Shown here: in pieces, positions 34,162 to 42,542 of the stretch
How positions within the stretch are numbered: the stretch's first letter is position 1
Layout: every line of letters begins with the position of its first letter
Source: Lewinellaceae bacterium
Lineage (GTDB): Bacteria > Bacteroidota > Bacteroidia > Chitinophagales > Saprospiraceae
Assembly (NCBI GenBank): GCA_020636435.1
Contig: JACJXX010000002.1
Location: 4,216,001-4,280,000 of the forward strand
Reading direction: 5' to 3'
Length of the DNA: 64,000 nt
The notes under the pieces: model-generated
Databases searched by the model: none
What the model was told of the DNA's origin: nothing
Seen by the model: only the letters and a program-made list of their open reading frames with translations
Made by a program: the position numbers and the translations under genes

Positions 34162-34205
34162 CAAAGATAAAAAGTAATGGGATAACGCCATGTGACCCGA
34201 ATCAC
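34162..34205 (-). promoter_or_regulatory. Site D: Crp/Fnr-type palindrome plus consensus -7 box for the rhodanese gene
   Basis: On the minus strand GTGATtcggGTCAC (34205-34192) lies 29.5 bases, centre to first base, before the exact box TATCTTTG (34169-34162). Confidence 0.85.
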
Positions 34206-34299
34206 TCAGGAGGTTTTGCACTACTGCCCTAACTTTCCAGCATCCATACGGTGGCTACTGCCGCTTTGGATAAACACTGCTGGATAAAAAATTCATTTT

Positions 34300-35208
34300 T
34301 CACTTCCGGATGACCGCATACAATATCCTGGTCGGCTTTCTGATTACATTGTTGGCCAGCCGGTCAGCCATGCGCCACAGGCGGAAGGGCAGATATTTCA
34401 GAAAGGCGTGCATCCTCAGGCGGATCAACGCCTTGTTGCCAAAAGTATAAATGTGGTGGCCAGCTACTCGCTCCATAGGGGTAAGGGCCAGCATCTTTTT
34501 CAGGGTAAAGGAATGAATATGGGCGCTCAGCGGTGTCGGCCGGTTGCAATGGATGCAAAGGGAATACTGTATCTTTTCGTTGTAGGGTGTCGTGATCAGG
34601 AGCCGCCCGCCCGGGCGCAAACCCCGCAGCAGGCTCCCGATGAAAGATCTGGGGTCCGGCACGTGCTCGATGATCTCGGAGGCGATGATGCAATCAAAGG
34701 CGCCGTCGCGGAAGGGGAGGTTGTAGGCATCGGCCACCACGGCGTAGTGGTTGTCGTAGGGGTAGCGCTCCACGGCCCGCTGCGGGTTGATGGTAGAAAT
34801 ATCCATCGAACAAACGCTTATTCCTGCCGGGCAGAGGCGTTGCGCCACCCAGCCCTTGCCACAGCCCACATCGAGGACGGAGGCAGTGCCCTTTGGAATT
34901 TCCGAAATGATCGTTTCGTACAAGCGCCGCATCTCGTGAATGGATGCCCCATTCTCATAATCCTCAAAATAATCGAACAGCTCGGCGTCGGCCTGGTAGT
35001 GATCGACGTAGAAAAAGCGGGAATCGAAGCGTTCGTGCTGCCCGGACTGGGTGGAGGTTTCGCGGGCGTTCTGAGGCAACAAGACCGGTACGCCGCCCTG
35101 CACTTCGTAGGCAAAGCCATTGCCGTTGGCCTGTAGCTTGTCATTTTTCCACTCCAAAGGCTGCCCGTTATCGGGGCTAATGAGCATTTCAATTGGTATC
35201 TTTGACAT
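34300..35208 (-). CDS. Class I SAM-dependent methyltransferase
   Basis: A 302-residue soluble protein. The first ~50 residues resemble a Trm112-type domain without zinc cysteines (PIEMLISPDNGQPLEW..GGVPVLLP). The catalytic core has motif I SVLDVGCGKGWVAQRL, acidic loop SMDIS, and the post-I region FDCIIASEIIEHV, followed by the LRPGGRLLITTPY strand typical of Methyltransf_11 proteins. The substrate is unknown; proteins of this layout often act on lipids, quinones or sugars. It has no clear operon partner. Confidence 0.88.
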   Translation of the reverse strand: MSKIPIEMLISPDNGQPLEWKNDKLQANGNGFAYEVQGGVPVLLPQNARETSTQSGQHERFDSRFFYVDHYQADAELFDYFEDYENGASIHEMRRLYETIISEIPKGTASVLDVGCGKGWVAQRLCPAGISVCSMDISTINPQRAVERYPYDNHYAVVADAYNLPFRDGAFDCIIASEIIEHVPDPRSFIGSLLRGLRPGGRLLITTPYNEKIQYSLCIHCNRPTPLSAHIHSFTLKKMLALTPMERVAGHHIYTFGNKALIRLRMHAFLKYLPFRLWRMADRLANNVIRKPTRILYAVIRK

Positions 35209-35321
35209 GGTTTATCGCTTCTTTTCGAAACGCAAAATAGGAAAATAATAGGGTTGGATGGAAGCGTGCGTTCATTAGCTTTTTACCCTCAAAATCCTTA
35301 TAATTGTAAAAAATCTTTTCC

Positions 35322-35906
35322 ATGGCAGACACAGCAATTCGGGAAAAATCGCGGGGAGGGCCGGGCGGCGCCAAAAAAATTTCCTGGGAGGCCTTCCAGA
35401 AAAAATATTTGAGCCGGGAAGATAATTTCAAGTATGAATGGGTAAATGGCGCCATTGAAAAGGCCCCCCGAACCATGGATAAAAGCCAATTCTATATTCA
35501 GGACAACCTGATCGAACACCTTTATCAACTCAAATCCAACCATTCCATTGAAGGGCAATTCATTGCCGAAGGAGATACTTTCTTTGCCGGAAACCACCGG
35601 AGGCCTGACATGGCCTTTTACACCAAAAAAGAAATCCAGCAGGCTGCCGATGGAGAAACTGTCGTGCCGGCTTTCGTTATTGAAGTCATATCTTCCAAAG
35701 ACCAGATGATGTTGGTGCATAAAAAAATGCATGATTATCGGGAGGCAAACGTCGCGGTGGTGTGGCATATTTTCCCGCAGTTAGAGGAAGTACATGTCTA
35801 TCATGGGCTAAAGATGGAAATCCGCCTCGACAATGACCTTTGCTCTGCCGAGCCAGCTTTGCCAGGGTTTAAGATTTCTGTAAATGAGGTCCTAAAAAGA
35901 GGATAA
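35322..35906 (+). CDS. Uma2-family PD-(D/E)XK endonuclease-like protein
   Basis: A 194-residue protein of the Uma2/DUF820 family. It shows the family landmarks: YEWVNGAIE, the acidic residues Asp96 (RRPDMAFY) and Glu121 with Lys126 (AFVIEVISSKD), and a final VWHIFPQLEEVHVYH. Function is not established; a restriction-like fold and multicopy distribution are known for the family. The start follows a short TA-rich stretch; the upstream methyltransferase is divergent. Confidence 0.88.
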   Translation: MADTAIREKSRGGPGGAKKISWEAFQKKYLSREDNFKYEWVNGAIEKAPRTMDKSQFYIQDNLIEHLYQLKSNHSIEGQFIAEGDTFFAGNHRRPDMAFYTKKEIQQAADGETVVPAFVIEVISSKDQMMLVHKKMHDYREANVAVVWHIFPQLEEVHVYHGLKMEIRLDNDLCSAEPALPGFKISVNEVLKRG

Positions 35907-35924
35907 GGAAACTTTTGTTCGCGA

Positions 35925-36110
35925 ATTAATTTTACTTTGTTAACTTAACAGGAGCGCGGACCTCCAGGTCCGCGAAGGCTGCCTCGGGCAGCCTTTAAAA
36001 AGGCAATACCGTACTAAAAACTTGCTCCAAGCAGGTTTTCGCGGACCTGGAGGTCCGCGCTCCATGGTCTCAGGCCATGCTATATTTCAACTTAACAAAG
36101 TAGAATTAAT
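35925..36110. mobile_element. MITE-like element with nested perfect inverted repeats
   Basis: About 186 bases. The outer 22-bp arms (35925-35946 and 36089-36110, few mismatches, core TACTTTGTTAA) enclose a perfect 26-bp inverted repeat: GGAGCGCGGACCTCCAGGTC continuing to 35976, and its complement at 36038-36063. Two small hairpins sit inside (GGCTGCC/GGCAGCC at 35977-35993 and CATGG/CCATG at 36063-36079). The cruciform potential is high. No target duplication is certain; GAATTAAT occurs at both ends but falls within the arms. Confidence 0.65.
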
Positions 36111-36130
36111 AACCTCATAACAATAATCCC

Positions 36131-36316
36131 ATGAAAAAACATTACACCCTCATTTTGCTGCCCATCCTCATTCTGTCATTAGGGTTGAACCGTTCAAACG
36201 CCTGTACCTGCGGCGTCATGCCAAAGACATTGTGCGAATCGATAAATGATAGCGGCAATCAGGAAGTCGTACTCATAAAAACCCTATCTTTTTCATTTCA
36301 ACCTGCCAACATTTAA
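36131..36316 (+). pseudogene. Truncated secreted protein (signal peptide plus short mature stub)
   Basis: A 61-residue frame with a convincing signal peptide (MKKHYTLILLPILILSLGLN) followed by ACTCGVMPKTLCESIN, the kind of opening seen in secreted TIMP/NTR-like Bacteroidota proteins. The frame then ends after ~25 residues of unrelated-looking sequence. The hairpin element ends 20 bases upstream. It is probably the 5' relic of a larger gene, but a short peptide cannot be excluded. Confidence 0.45.
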
Positions 36317-36340
36317 GGTAGGAGACATGGACGGAAGTAT

Positions 36341-37558
36341 ATGAAAAAACGAATCATTATCATCGGCGGAGGCGCCGCCGGCTTCTTTGGCGCCATCCGC
36401 TGCGCTGAGCTGAGCCCGGAGGCGGAAGTGATCATCCTGGAAGCGGGCAAGGACGTACTCAGCAAAGTCAAAATATCGGGCGGCGGGCGCTGCAACGTCA
36501 CCCATGCCTGCTTTGTGCCGAAAGACCTGTCGAAAAACTACCCCCGGGGCGAGCGGGAGCTCATCGGCCCCTTCAATCGCTTCTGCACCGGCGACACCAT
36601 CGAGTGGTTCGAAAAGCGGGGGGTGCCGACCAAGATCGAAGCAGACGGACGCATGTTTCCCGCCACCAACAAATCGCAAAGCATCGTCGATTGCCTGCAG
36701 GAGTCGGCTCACAAAGCCGGGGTAAAAGTGTTGCTCCAACAACGCGTGCACCAACTGGAACCGCCAGCGGAAGGCCGGGCCCACTGGTTGGTTCATGCCA
36801 AAACCCACTCCTACCCTGCCGATGCCGTGCTGATGGCTACCGGAAGCAGCCCGGCGGCATGGAAGCTGCTGGCCGGGCTGGGGCACCAGATTGTCGACCC
36901 GGTTCCGTCTTTGTTCACCTTCAACATCAAAGACCCGCGCATCGAGGGACTGCCCGGCATTTCCGTGCCGAAGGCGGAAATCAAAGTACAGGGCAGCAAA
37001 TTGAGCGCCGCCGGCCCATTGCTGATCACCCACTGGGGCATGAGCGGGCCGGCCATCCTGCGGCTCTCCGCCTGGGGGGCCCGCGAGCTGGCGGCGATGC
37101 GATACCAGTTCACCATCCGGGCCAACTGGGTGAACCGGCATGTGGAAAGCGTCCGGGAGGAACTGGAACAGTTGGGACGGGAGAACCCTAAAAAACAACC
37201 TTACGCCACTCCTCAGTTTGGCCTGCCCATCCGCCTGTGGAGAAGCTTGCTCGGCTATGCCGGCATCCCCGAACAAGCCCGCTGGGCAGAGCTCAGCAAA
37301 AAAGCCATGAACCGACTCACCGAAGAACTAACGCAGGGCAACTATACGGTTAATGGTAAGAGCACCTTCAAGGAGGAATTCGTCACTGCCGGCGGGGTGG
37401 ATCTCAAGGAGGTAGATTTCAAAACGTTCCAAAGTAAATTGCTTCCTGGCCTCTTCTTCGCCGGCGAGGTGCTGAACATTGACGCCATCACAGGAGGGTT
37501 CAACTTCCAGGCGGCGTGGACGGGGGGGTGGATTGCGGGGGAGGGGTTGGGTGGTTGA
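36341..37558 (+). CDS. BaiN/HI0933-type NAD(P)/FAD-dependent oxidoreductase
   Basis: A 405-residue soluble flavoprotein of the YhiN family. The dinucleotide fold opens IIIIGGGAAGFFGAIRCAE; the family signature KVKISGGGRCNVTH follows, then the insert domain and the C-terminal TAGGVDLKEVDFKTFQS..GLFFAGEVLNIDAITGGFN with flavin contacts. The reaction is not settled; one relative takes part in bile-acid dehydroxylation. The stop codon lies within a repeat word (GGTTGAATGGTT), and 93 bases on an insertion sequence begins. Confidence 0.93.
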   Translation: MKKRIIIIGGGAAGFFGAIRCAELSPEAEVIILEAGKDVLSKVKISGGGRCNVTHACFVPKDLSKNYPRGERELIGPFNRFCTGDTIEWFEKRGVPTKIEADGRMFPATNKSQSIVDCLQESAHKAGVKVLLQQRVHQLEPPAEGRAHWLVHAKTHSYPADAVLMATGSSPAAWKLLAGLGHQIVDPVPSLFTFNIKDPRIEGLPGISVPKAEIKVQGSKLSAAGPLLITHWGMSGPAILRLSAWGARELAAMRYQFTIRANWVNRHVESVREELEQLGRENPKKQPYATPQFGLPIRLWRSLLGYAGIPEQARWAELSKKAMNRLTEELTQGNYTVNGKSTFKEEFVTAGGVDLKEVDFKTFQSKLLPGLFFAGEVLNIDAITGGFNFQAAWTGGWIAGEGLGG

Positions 37559-37691
37559 ATGGTTCTGGTTCTTTCGCCTTTAACAGGCAAATATGAAAGG
37601 AGGTATTAACCTCCCTTATTCCTGATAAACAATATTTTTTACCCTTTTTCCCATAGTTCGCACATATTGCATATAAATACGTTACCAATGC

Positions 37692-39388
37692 ATGGAAGAG
37701 TTATCAACAAAGTTAAACCAAGGCGAGGCCAAAGAGAAATTATTGCTAAAGATACCGTATAAGGATTGCGTAAATTGCGGCACTCCCCTGGTGAAAACCC
37801 ACACCCGGCGGAGCTTGCAAGATTTAAAAGGCCATTATTACCTGGATATAGAGCTAGGGCGGTGCATTAATGAAAGGTGCAGCAGTAAAGGCATACGGGT
37901 ATATCCAAAGGCGTACAGGAGGCTAATCTACCCAAAATCGGATTACAGTTTAGCCGTCTATGCGCAAATCGGCTATCAACGCCTGAACCTGAAGCGCAGC
38001 GTTAGCGAGATTTTACAAGAAGTAAAAGGCCAATACCCGCATTTGAAAATGGGAGAGCGCAGCGTAGAAAATATATTTAAGCGGGTTCAAATGTGCTTAT
38101 GCGAAAGAGAGAGCGACAAAGGCCGGCTAAAAAAGCTATTGAAAAGCTCGGGCATAAGCCAGTTGTGTTTAACCGTGGACGGCATAGCGCCGGAGCAGGG
38201 CAATTCGGTTTTGTATGTGGTTAGAGAAGCTCAAAGCGGCATTATTTTGTTTGGGCGCTACTTGGAACACAGCGACGCGGAGCATTTAGAAAAGGGCTTG
38301 TTTAGGCCCTTGAAAGGCTTAACGGACAAATTGGGCATTGAAGTTGGGGGGTGGCTATGCGACAAGCAAAACGGCTTTATCCCAGCCATAGAGCAAGTAT
38401 TTGAAGGGGCGCCTATCCATATGTGCCAAGCCCATTTCCTCAAAGCCATGGGCAAGCCTGTGCAGCAGGCGGACAGCCAAATGGGCAAGGCTATAAAAAA
38501 AAACTCCGGGGCTTAAAGCAAATAGAAAAAGATTTAGAGCAGCTTGGCCAGCAGGCTGCCCCGGGCTTGTCCAAACAACAACAAAGCGCAATAGCTACCC
38601 TGTGCCTATTGCCTCGAAGCTGGATCAAGCGCTCGTTGAGCGCCAATTATGAATTAAGAGGCGTACAAATGTACGAGCAATTCTCCAGCGCTATCGAAAC
38701 CATTGGGAAAATGCAACAAATACAACCCCACCCCTTATTAAAACGATTGGGCAAGCTATTGGCTGGCAGTTTGGAAGCCTGGCATGGCGCTTACCCGGAT
38801 TTAAAAATAGGGCAACGCTTTTTGGGACAGCTTGCCGGCTGCTTATATGGGCCAAAACAGCAAATGCCAGAAGACAAAAAGCCGCTGCGCCATGCCAAGG
38901 ATTATCGCGAAAAACATACTGCGGCCGAGGTGAAGCAAAAGGCAGAGCAGCTTTTGGCCGAGTTTCAAAACCAACACAAGGCCGTTTCGCCTTTAGCGCG
39001 TTCATTTGTCCGCCACTTTAACAACACCTATGACAATTGGAAAGCTAAGCTGTTCACCTGCTATGATTACGGCTTTATCCCAAATGACAATAATGCCTTG
39101 GAAGCTAGCCATAACCAGTTAAAGCGAGCTATTCGCAGGGCCACCGGGCATAAATCCAGCGCCAAGCCGCTGGTGGTGCAGGGGGAACAACTAATATTTT
39201 GCAAACCTTATTTTAGCCAGCAGCCGCAACAATTCCTCAACGCTCTACAACAAGTGGATTTTAATAAAGTCAATCGTAGAAGAAAAAAACTCCTCGACAA
39301 ACAACGGCAGCGAGGCCGCCAAATCAGGATTATTTATCACACAGATAAAGCCTTGGGCAATGCCCTAAACGAATGGACTATTACTTAA
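37692..39388 (+). CDS. DDE transposase made by -1 frameshift (two overlapping frames)
   Basis: Frame 1 (37692-38516) encodes an N-terminal zinc-ribbon-like part (CVNCGTPL..INERCSS) and the first acidic residues of a DDE domain (LTVDGIAPEQG, WLCDKQNGF, HMCQAHFL). Frame 2 continues from about 38505 to 39388 with the glutamate box NNALEASHNQLKRAIRRATG. The frames meet at a run of nine A at 38495-38503, and A-AAA-AAC (38498-38504) is a canonical -1 slippery heptamer in the correct register. Full length would be ~565 residues. Programmed frameshifting is the natural reading; a disabling mutation is the alternative. Confidence 0.82.
38495..38504 (+). promoter_or_regulatory. Slippery site for programmed -1 frameshift
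   Basis: Nine A then C. In the zero frame the codons are AAA AAA AAC TCC GGG GCT TAA, with a stop at 38514-38516; a -1 slip continues as KKLRGLKQIEK.. in the long second frame. Confidence 0.7.
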
Positions 39389-39544
39389 TATGCAATATGT
39401 GCGGACTATGCTTTTTCCCTCTTGTCTCCTTTCCTCTTTTTCCGTTTTGATCTCCTGTTCGATCTCTTTCTGCACCAATTTCCACCATAAAATTGCAGGT
39501 ATTAAAGATCCGGAATGAATCTCCAACCATATATTTCTTCATAT

Positions 39545-39787
39545 TTACCCATTTCTTAAATATTTTTTAATCAACCATTTAGAATTCTCCAGTTCTACAT
39601 ACAAGTATATACCTTGCTCTTTGAACCTGTATTTCGACTTGTAAAGCTCGATCAATTCAGTTTTTGGTTTTAATGAAACAAAACCATCATATCCTTTCTC
39701 AAAAGACAATTCACAAATAAATGCAATTAAGCATCCTGCTACATTCTCATAAAACAAATTTATGAAAAAAAGTTGATGTACTAGACA
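39545..39787 (-). pseudogene. C-terminal remnant of a GNAT-type acetyltransferase
   Basis: The frame is open from 39787 to the stop with no usable ATG and begins inside the inverted repeat at 39769-39869. The visible part, FYENVAGCLIAFICELSFEKGYDGFVSLKPKTELIELYKSKY, matches the C-terminal half of a common Bacteroidota GNAT family (AGnLIAFaC.LSfe.GydGfVsl..KTeLI..Y). The N-terminal half and any toxin-antitoxin partner are gone. It is AT-rich compared with its surroundings. Confidence 0.6.
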
Positions 39788-39869
39788 TTATGTCTGAGGG
39801 GTACTTTTGATGGTCCTACGCGCGTGCGCGTACAAAATTCCTAGACATAAGATCTACTACATCAACTTT
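39769..39869. repeat. Inverted repeat with internal palindrome
   Basis: 27-bp arms AAAGTTGATGTACTAGACAT.. (39769-39795) and its near-complement (39843-39869; four mismatches) surround a 47-base loop containing TACGCGCGTGCGCGTA, itself palindromic. It lies at the truncated end of the acetyltransferase remnant. The rest of the gap 39411-39908 holds only the remnant. Confidence 0.65.
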
Positions 39870-39908
39870 AATTGTTGTTTAACGACTTCAATTGCTGCTG
39901 GCCCCAAT

Positions 39909-40580
39909 TTATACCTCCTTCACTTTCACCCCAATCGCCGTCCGGTTACGGTCCACCCAATAAGCCCAGAGCACGAACAGCCATTGTAGGTGCCCTGCCC
40001 AGGCAATGGACTGAACATCCGGCGGCGGCGGGCCGAACAGGTTGGCTATGTAGATCAAGGCCAGAAAGGCAATCAAACTCCAAAGCGCCCAGCGCCCTAC
40101 CCGGTTTTTGGCCGTCGTACTCCGCAGATATAGCCAAACGCCGACTACGAACAATAGCCCTTCCACGATAAGAGTGGCCGCCAGGGAATTCCAAAGGCCT
40201 ATCCCCAAGCGGGTTGCTCCTCCCGGGATCAGCGGCAGGTCTGGCCGGTGTACCAGCAGGTCGAGCAGCCAATGGCTAACCACACAAAGCCCGAGGACGA
40301 TGGCCCCGGCCCTGTACCTGCGGGCCATCCAGTATACCCCTGCAAACAGCAGCCCCCAGACAATAGCCATCAGCAGGCTATGGGTAATGGGGTAATGCTC
40401 AAAATCCAGTGGCGTGACTTTGGTGATGCCCGGTACGATCTTCACCCGCTCCAGGCCCAGCAGCAGCAAGGTGGGCCATAGCAGGTCGACGAACTGAGCG
40501 GCGAGAAAAAGGCTGCCCAGGGAAACGCGGGGCGCGGCGGCTTTGGCCCCGAAGCCAACGGCGAAGTGTCCTATGAACAT
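39909..40580 (-). CDS. Polytopic membrane protein, YdjM/DUF457-like
   Basis: A 223-residue integral-membrane protein. ATG 40580 starts MFIGHFAVGFGAKAAAPRVSLGSLFLAAQFVDLLWP, the N-terminus expected of the LexA-regulated/YdjM metal-dependent-hydrolase family; 18 earlier in-frame codons are not family-like. Histidine and aspartate motifs are seen in the membrane part (HYPITHSLLMAIV, SHWLLDLLVHRPDL). About seven helices. Function unknown; hydrolase activity is suggested by similarity only. Confidence 0.85.
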   Translation of the reverse strand: MFIGHFAVGFGAKAAAPRVSLGSLFLAAQFVDLLWPTLLLLGLERVKIVPGITKVTPLDFEHYPITHSLLMAIVWGLLFAGVYWMARRYRAGAIVLGLCVVSHWLLDLLVHRPDLPLIPGGATRLGIGLWNSLAATLIVEGLLFVVGVWLYLRSTTAKNRVGRWALWSLIAFLALIYIANLFGPPPPDVQSIAWAGHLQWLFVLWAYWVDRNRTAIGVKVKEV

Positions 40581-40620
40581 AATGTGCAGGTGTTGATCGG
40601 TGGCAAAGCTAGGATACAAA

Positions 40621-40775
40621 TCACGATTTTCCAAGTTGTAAAGTTACCTCTCGCAAATGATCCAGCAGCTCCTGCCTGCCCTTTATATGCGCCAGGCGCT
40701 CAAAAGGGATAGGGTTCCCGATGCTGATGCGAATCTCCTCCCCCATTTTATTATTGATTTCATGCACCAGGAAAC
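40621..40775 (-). pseudogene. C-terminal remnant resembling a lysophospholipid acyltransferase
   Basis: A 50-codon minus-strand frame ending at 40621 reads LVHEINNKMGEEIRISIGNP and IPFERLAHIKGRQELLDHLR, close to the final segment of PlsC/hemolysin-type acyltransferases (IGKPIPF..L....EL..YLRE.T..LG). There is no start codon and the catalytic HX4D part is missing. Its 5' end runs into the LexA-like gene in another frame. Confidence 0.4.
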
Positions 40776-41009
40776 TCAATCCAAATCCGGCAACTCTTCT
40801 CTTTTCAACAGCAATTCTATGCTTCTCGCCTTTCCTTTTTCTCTTCGAATAAACCCTTTGCTCTCCAAAGTTTTCAACATGCTGTTTACACTCGCTGGAT
40901 CTGATTCGAAATACCTTTGTATATCCAAATGGGCCGGCGCTACCTTATGCAGCTTTTTATAATAGTAAATGAAAGACAAGTATTGCCCCTGCTTTTTGGT
41001 GTATTCCAT
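40776..41009 (-). CDS. Orphan LexA-type winged-helix protein
   Basis: A 77-residue protein equal to the DNA-binding domain of LexA alone. MEYTKKQGQYLSFIYYYKKLHKVAPAHLDI..SVNSMLKTLESKGFIRREKGKARSIELLL follows the LexA pattern, including the KGkaRSI turn. The autoproteolytic peptidase half is absent. It could be a small repressor of nearby genes; the divergent region lacks an obvious palindrome. It lies beside a gene remnant, so it may be a leftover of a rearrangement. Confidence 0.7.
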   Translation of the reverse strand: MEYTKKQGQYLSFIYYYKKLHKVAPAHLDIQRYFESDPASVNSMLKTLESKGFIRREKGKARSIELLLKREELPDLD

Positions 41010-41081
41010 TTTTCCTCTTCTCTTTTTTTTAAATTAGAAGGCTCCGGAGGGGAACCCTCCCAAAGCGCCCCTTTACATTTT

Positions 41082-41153
41082 TCGGTTTTGCGGTTTTACG
41101 GTTTTACGGTTTTACGGTTTTGCGGTTCTACGGTTTTGCGGTTTTGCGGTTTA
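41082..41153. repeat. CGGTTTTGCGGTTTTACGG tandem repeat at the 3' end of pepT
   Basis: About nine degenerate 8-base units (CGGTTTTG, CGGTTTTA). Read in the sense of pepT the run begins at its TAA stop (GTAAACCGCAAAACCG). It is the reverse complement of the block at 32190-32258. Confidence 0.8.
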
Positions 41154-42401
41154 CCCCCGCTCCTCCCACACCATTGCCAGCTGTACAATCGTCTCCACCG
41201 CTTTCTCCATGTCCTGCACTGAGACCCACTCTTCGCGGGAATGGAAGGCGTGCTCGCCGGCAAAGATGTTCGGGCAGGGCAGGCCCATAAACGACAGGCG
41301 GGAGCCGTCCGTCCCGCCCCGGATGCTGCTGGGCAGGGGCTTCACGCCGGCGCGCCGCATGGCCTCCATAGCATTCTCCACTACCTGCGGGTGCTGGTCA
41401 AGTATCTTTTTCATGTTGCGGTACTGCTCCGTCACTTTGAACTCAGCGCGGGAGTTGGGATAATCTTTCAACACCTCGTTCATGATGTTGCGCAGGAAAT
41501 CCTCGTGGGTTTCCAGTTTCTCGTCAGTAAAATCCCGGATGATGAATTCAATTTTGGCCAGCTCGGCGCCCCCGCTGATGGAAACGGGGTGGATGAATCC
41601 CTCTTTGCCTTCCGTCGTCTCCGGCGACAGCCGGTCCTTGGGCAGGGCGGCGACGATGTCCGAAGCGATCTTCAAAGCGCTCTCCAGCTTGCCCTTGGCA
41701 AAACCGGGATGGATACTCACCCCACGGATGTCGATCGTAACCGCATCGGCGGAAAAGGTCTCGTCCTCCAGAGAACCCCGCTTCTCCCCATCGATGGTGT
41801 AGCCATAATCGGCGCCCAGTTTTTCCATATCTACTTTGTCGACGCCGCGGCCGATTTCCTCGTCGGGGGTGAAAAGAATGCGGATTTTGCCATGCTTAAT
41901 TTCAGGATGCGTTATCAGGTAATGGGCCGCGTCCATGATCTCGGAAAGACCCGCCTTGTTGTCGGCGCCCAGCAAAGTGGTGCCGCTGGCCGTAATGATG
42001 TCGTTGCCGATCTGTTCTTTGAGATTCGGATGGTCCTTGGGGCGGAGCACCACGGTGGGGTCGTCGGGCAGTACGATATCTGAACCATCATAATTGCGGT
42101 GAATGATGGGTTTTACATCCTTGCCGCTGCAGTCCGGCGAGGTGTCCATGTGCGAACAGAAGCAAATGGCCGGCACGTTCGCCTTGTCCGTAGTTGCGGG
42201 GATGGTGGCGTAAATGTAGCCGTACTCGTCCAGGTGAGCATCATCCACACCCATTTCCTTGAGTTCTTCCACCAGGACCTTGCCGAGGTTCTTCTGCTTT
42301 TCGGTGGAGGGAATGGTTTTGGAAGCGGAGTCGGACTGCGTATCGATCTGAACGTACCGAAGGAAGCGCTCCAGGAAAGTGTGTTGAATATTCAGTGCCA
42401 T
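41151..42401 (-). CDS. pepT: Peptidase T (tripeptide aminopeptidase)
   Basis: A 416-residue cytosolic M20B zinc peptidase that removes N-terminal residues from tripeptides. Zinc and catalytic motifs are all present: CSHMDTSPDCSGKDV (with DTSPD), TLLGADNKAGLSEIM, LFTPDEEIGRG, and the late histidine in GLPCPNIFAGEHAFHSREEW. The lid domain starts with DIRGVSIHPGFAKGKLESAL. The length is standard. The gene is divergent from the FAD/Fe-S protein. Confidence 0.97.
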   Translation of the reverse strand: MALNIQHTFLERFLRYVQIDTQSDSASKTIPSTEKQKNLGKVLVEELKEMGVDDAHLDEYGYIYATIPATTDKANVPAICFCSHMDTSPDCSGKDVKPIIHRNYDGSDIVLPDDPTVVLRPKDHPNLKEQIGNDIITASGTTLLGADNKAGLSEIMDAAHYLITHPEIKHGKIRILFTPDEEIGRGVDKVDMEKLGADYGYTIDGEKRGSLEDETFSADAVTIDIRGVSIHPGFAKGKLESALKIASDIVAALPKDRLSPETTEGKEGFIHPVSISGGAELAKIEFIIRDFTDEKLETHEDFLRNIMNEVLKDYPNSRAEFKVTEQYRNMKKILDQHPQVVENAMEAMRRAGVKPLPSSIRGGTDGSRLSFMGLPCPNIFAGEHAFHSREEWVSVQDMEKAVETIVQLAMVWEERG

Positions 42402-42542
42402 GTGTTATTTTTGAAGGGAATGTAAAGATTTTTTTAATAGCTGGCAAAATTGCGTCTCCGAAAAAACGCTGCCGGGTTTTTCAATACAGGAACAACCTGC
42501 AAACCCGGCAGGTTGAACATCCAGCAATACAGCAATGCAACC

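Larger units (their letters stand above)
37652..39410 (+). mobile_element. Complete insertion sequence with 8-bp target duplication
   Basis: 1759 bp. The terminal inverted repeats are 23 bp with one mismatch (37652-37674 and 39388-39410; both begin CATAGTYCGCACATATTGCA read inward). CTTTTTCC is duplicated exactly on both sides (37644-37651, 39411-39418), so the insertion is recent and intact. One DDE transposase in two overlapping frames fills it. Base composition is more AT-rich than that of its neighbours. Target duplication of eight bases and a zinc-ribbon N-terminus resemble ISL3, but the family is not certain. Confidence 0.93.
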
